From the NCBI GenBank assembly GCA_964564675.1, contig CAZMBI010000003.1, forward strand, positions 79,644 through 143,643: 64,000 nt of DNA, given 5' to 3'. Shown one piece after another: positions 61,708 through 64,000 of this stretch. How positions within the stretch are numbered: position 1 is the first letter of the stretch; each line of letters opens with the position of its first letter. The position numbers and the translations under genes were made by a program. The notes under the pieces were generated by a model. That model worked only from the letters and a program-made list of their open reading frames with translations, ran no database searches and was not told where the DNA came from. The stretch comes from CAZMBI01 sp964564675 (lineage in GTDB: Bacteria; Pseudomonadota; Alphaproteobacteria; Rickettsiales; UBA3002).

Positions 61708-62637
61708 ATGACACCCCCCGCCATTGCCATCAACCAGCTGCACAAGACCTATCGTGACCGCAAGGGCAATGCGGAAAAGATCGCCCTCAACGGGGTCGAT
61801 CTGGAGGTGCCGCGCGGTTCATTTTTTGGCTTGCTGGGGCCGAACGGAGCGGGGAAGTCGACGTTAATCAATATTCTCGCCGGGCTGACCATCAAATCCG
61901 CCGGCATCGTCGCCATTTACGGGCACGATATCGATCGCCAGCCGCGCGCGGCCCGCTTGTCGATCGGTGTAGTGCCGCAGGAGCTGGTGCTCGATACATT
62001 TTTCACCGTGCGTCAGGCGCTTGATATCACCGCCGGTTATTACGGCATTCCAGCGCAGCGGCGCCGTACGCAGGAAATTATCGACGCCATGGGGCTTGCG
62101 GACAAGGCCGATATTAACGCCCGCCGTTTATCGGGCGGCATGCGCCGTCGCCTGCTGATCGGCAAGGCGCTGGTGCATTCACCGCCGGTGCTGATTCTCG
62201 ATGAGCCTACCGCCGGGGTCGATGTCGAGCTGCGTACGCAGCTGTGGGAGTATGTACGCCGGCTTAACGAAGCCGGCACCACCATTTTGCTGACCACGCA
62301 TTATCTGGAGGAAGCCGAGGAGCTGTGCGACGAGATCGCCATTATCAATCACGGCGATATTATCGCGCGCGACCGCAAGGATGCGCTGATGCGCGAGGTG
62401 GACAGTAAAGAACTGGTGGTGACGTTTGACCGGCCAATGGAACGCGTGCCCCGGCGTCTGGCGGACTGGCAGCCCAGCCTTAAAGACGGTAAGCTCATCG
62501 TCAAATATCAGCCGAGCAAGGTGTCGTTTGAGTCCATCATCAACGACCTGAGAGACGCCGGCTATACCATTACCGACCTCACCACGCACGACGCCGATCT
62601 GGAAGACATCTTCCGCGATCTCACCCGCGCGGCGTAG
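61708..62637 (+). CDS. ABC transporter ATP-binding protein (ABC-2 type)
   Basis: 309 residues. Walker A GPNGAGKST, Q-loop VPQE, signature LSGGMRRR, Walker B LILDEPTAGVD and the H-loop TTHYLEEAEE, as in DrrA/NodI-like exporters. A C-terminal domain of about 80 residues follows. Normally an ABC-2 permease gene sits next to it; here the neighbours are a spermidine-synthase-like gene and a carbonic anhydrase, so the partner is elsewhere or lost. Confidence 0.92.
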   Translation: MTPPAIAINQLHKTYRDRKGNAEKIALNGVDLEVPRGSFFGLLGPNGAGKSTLINILAGLTIKSAGIVAIYGHDIDRQPRAARLSIGVVPQELVLDTFFTVRQALDITAGYYGIPAQRRRTQEIIDAMGLADKADINARRLSGGMRRRLLIGKALVHSPPVLILDEPTAGVDVELRTQLWEYVRRLNEAGTTILLTTHYLEEAEELCDEIAIINHGDIIARDRKDALMREVDSKELVVTFDRPMERVPRRLADWQPSLKDGKLIVKYQPSKVSFESIINDLRDAGYTITDLTTHDADLEDIFRDLTRAA

Positions 62638-62739
62638 CACCGTTTCTTATCGGATCGCTCGCCGCGATCACCCCCGTTCCAGGTAACAAAGCTACAAATT
62701 ATCCGCGATTTGCCCCCTGATTGACACAATTTCGTCATC

Positions 62740-63708
62740 ATGTTTGCGTATGATGGTGAAATGCAATCTGAAATCTTTGATTTATTCCGCGGCCACGAGG
62801 CGTTTTTACGCAGCAATCCGGACAATCTGGCCGCCGGGCAGGATCCGCGCCTGCTGGTGATTTCCTGCGCTGATTCGCGCGTGCCGCCGGATCTGATTTT
62901 AAACGCCGAGCCGGGCAGCCTCTTTTCTCACCGCAACATCGGCGGGTTTGTCGCCCCGGAAGGAACCGAGGATCCCAGCCTGCAGGCTTTTTTGAATTAT
63001 CCGTTGACGACGTTCGATAATGTCAAGGCGCTGACCATCATGGGCCATACCAACTGCGGCGGGGTCAAGGGGTTGGTGCATGCGATCCTGAATGAAGCGA
63101 ATCCACAACAAAACGACGTCACCGGCTGGGTGCAGTTGCAAACCGACGAACGCCTCGAAAAGGCTGTCCGCGACGCGCACGCCAACGGCGCCAGCGTCGA
63201 GGAGATCGCCCGCGTGGTCGAATATCTCATGCCGGTGGTCTCGGCGATGCGGCTGATGCAGCGTTCGATCACGGTTGACGGGCAGTCCAGGCCGGTAGGC
63301 GAGTTCCTTGACGAAAAAGGCATTACGCTGGTGCCTGCCGTGTATGATCTTGATACCCGCCAGATACAGTTATTTGACCCGAAAAAGCTGCAATATCAGC
63401 CTATCTCGGACATTGAACTGATGGATAAACCGGCCCGGCCTGAACCGTCCCGCTGGGCCGAGCGTTTATGGCCCAACGGTGACCAGCTTGGCGCGCCGTC
63501 CCCGCCCGCGCGGTTAGCGGACGGCCACAGCCCGGATGAGCGCTCGCCCCGCCCCGAAGAAAAGCGCCGGCAGCCCTTTGCGCCGGGTAGTACGGTTAGC
63601 ATGGGCGCTGCCCTCACGCCGCAGCAATTGGCGCAAGGCTTTCAGGTCGGCCTCAACGAGCTACGCCGTCTGGGCCGCCGTACCGAAGCCGCCCCCGTCA
63701 TTGCCTGA
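62740..63708 (+). CDS. Beta-class carbonic anhydrase with C-terminal extension
   Basis: Interconverts CO2 and bicarbonate. The beta-CA domain occupies residues about 8-210: zinc ligands Cys in CADSRVPP, His and Cys in GHTNCGG. Residues about 215-322 are an extra Pro/Arg/Glu-rich tail ending in a helical LAQGFQVGLNELRRLGRR; its function is not recognised. No clear ribosome binding site is seen; the ATG at 62761 is an alternative start. TTGACA at 62721-62726 could be its -35. Confidence 0.88.
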   Translation: MFAYDGEMQSEIFDLFRGHEAFLRSNPDNLAAGQDPRLLVISCADSRVPPDLILNAEPGSLFSHRNIGGFVAPEGTEDPSLQAFLNYPLTTFDNVKALTIMGHTNCGGVKGLVHAILNEANPQQNDVTGWVQLQTDERLEKAVRDAHANGASVEEIARVVEYLMPVVSAMRLMQRSITVDGQSRPVGEFLDEKGITLVPAVYDLDTRQIQLFDPKKLQYQPISDIELMDKPARPEPSRWAERLWPNGDQLGAPSPPARLADGHSPDERSPRPEEKRRQPFAPGSTVSMGAALTPQQLAQGFQVGLNELRRLGRRTEAAPVIA

Positions 63709-63736
63709 GCACCTCGGGTTGAGCGTCCCGCCCGGC

Positions 63737-63761
63737 GCGGTGAAAAGCCCTTTTCATCCGC
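63737..63761. terminator. Hairpin downstream of carbonic anhydrase gene
   Basis: GCGG-TGAAAAG (63737-63747), CC loop, CTTTTCA-TCCGC (63750-63761): a stem of about 11 bp with one bulge. No T run follows, so termination is uncertain; it overlaps the -35 of the tRNA promoter. Confidence 0.35.
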
Positions 63762-63779
63762 TGCGAGTCGGGCTATGGT
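63751..63779 (+). promoter_or_regulatory. Weak promoter candidate of tRNA-Arg(CCG)
   Basis: TTTTCA (63751-63756), 17-bp spacer and TATGGT (63774-63779), about 20 bp before the tRNA. Confidence 0.35.
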
Positions 63780-63799
63780 GCGCGCGCATTATGCGTCGC

Positions 63800-63876
<77 letters not shown>

Positions 63877-64000
63877 TTAAATAACGGTCCATTCTGGACA
63901 CACACAGGCTATAGCTTATACCGGAGCATGGGTTACACAATGTTTGGCATGAGGAGGGTATTCTTATGCCATTGAGGGGGTGTAATCGTATTTAGCGTTT

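Noticed and set aside
62721..62754. A complete promoter for the carbonic anhydrase gene
   Set aside because: TTGACA is followed by TATGAT at 22 bp, which is too long a spacer and lies inside the coding region.
63877..64000. A new gene starting at ATG 63976 after AGGAGGG
   Set aside because: The frame stops after nine codons; it may be a leader, but the window ends before this can be judged.

Overview
This window reads as a chromosomal segment of a free-living alphaproteobacterium of moderate-to-high GC content. The signs are the hemE-origin-PPSR gene order, the mdh-sucCD-sucAB-lpd TCA cluster, a trxB-lsrB locus, Tim44-like and ELM1-like proteins, polyhydroxyalkanoate (PHA) genes and a Cpa/Tad pilus cluster. 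I cannot name a genus from sequence alone. The dense, often 4-bp-overlapping housekeeping genes with sparse accessory DNA suggest a compact chromosome.

Layout. 0.1-2.0 kb: YbjN-like protein, proC and a phasin. 2.1-6.4 kb (minus): a histidine kinase/response regulator pair, Smr protein, MltA and a Tim44-like protein, divergent from secB. 7.0-9.5 kb (minus): hemE-hemH-hemJ. 9.54-9.96 kb: a non-coding gap with DnaA-box-like sequences that sits exactly where alphaproteobacterial oriC is found. 9.96-14.3 kb (plus): PPSR, aroE, coaE, dnaQ, rho. 14.4-23.2 kb: the TCA operon, then icd facing it. Genes next to the gap point away from it on both sides, as expected for leading-strand genes. Compared with the usual alphaproteobacterial order, the gene blocks on the two sides look swapped, as if an inversion had occurred around the origin.

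24.7-31.7 kb: tRNA-Arg(CCT), an FKBP-like protein, an aminotransferase, then (minus) a redox cluster of peroxiredoxin, thioredoxin reductase and an LsrB/VtlR-type LysR regulator. Just downstream of this regulator lies a strongly structured intergenic region that I interpret as an AbcR-like small RNA of about 160 nt with its own promoter and terminator. An ELM1-family protein and greA follow. 32.1-36.6 kb: carAB. 36.7-46.2 kb is the most accessory part: a frameshifted orphan antitoxin, PHA depolymerase, a pyruvate-decarboxylase-family enzyme, a TAXI-TRAP transporter, a VapBC-like toxin-antitoxin pair and uvrB. 46.5-54.2 kb (minus): a seven-gene Cpa/Tad pilus assembly operon without pilin, prepilin peptidase or minor pseudopilin genes. 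54.4-63.9 kb: guaA, a YfgM-like protein, bamB, der, a membrane-fused spermidine-synthase-like protein, an ABC ATPase, a beta-carbonic anhydrase and tRNA-Arg(CCG).

Themes that connect: PHA granule storage and use (phasin at 1.6 kb, PhaZ at 37 kb, with possible PhaR sites at the phasin promoter); peroxide defence (Prx, TrxB, LsrB and the candidate sRNA); central carbon metabolism beside the origin. All assignments come from reading translated sequence and motifs; no database search was run, and start sites are chosen from ribosome binding sites, overlaps and family N-termini.
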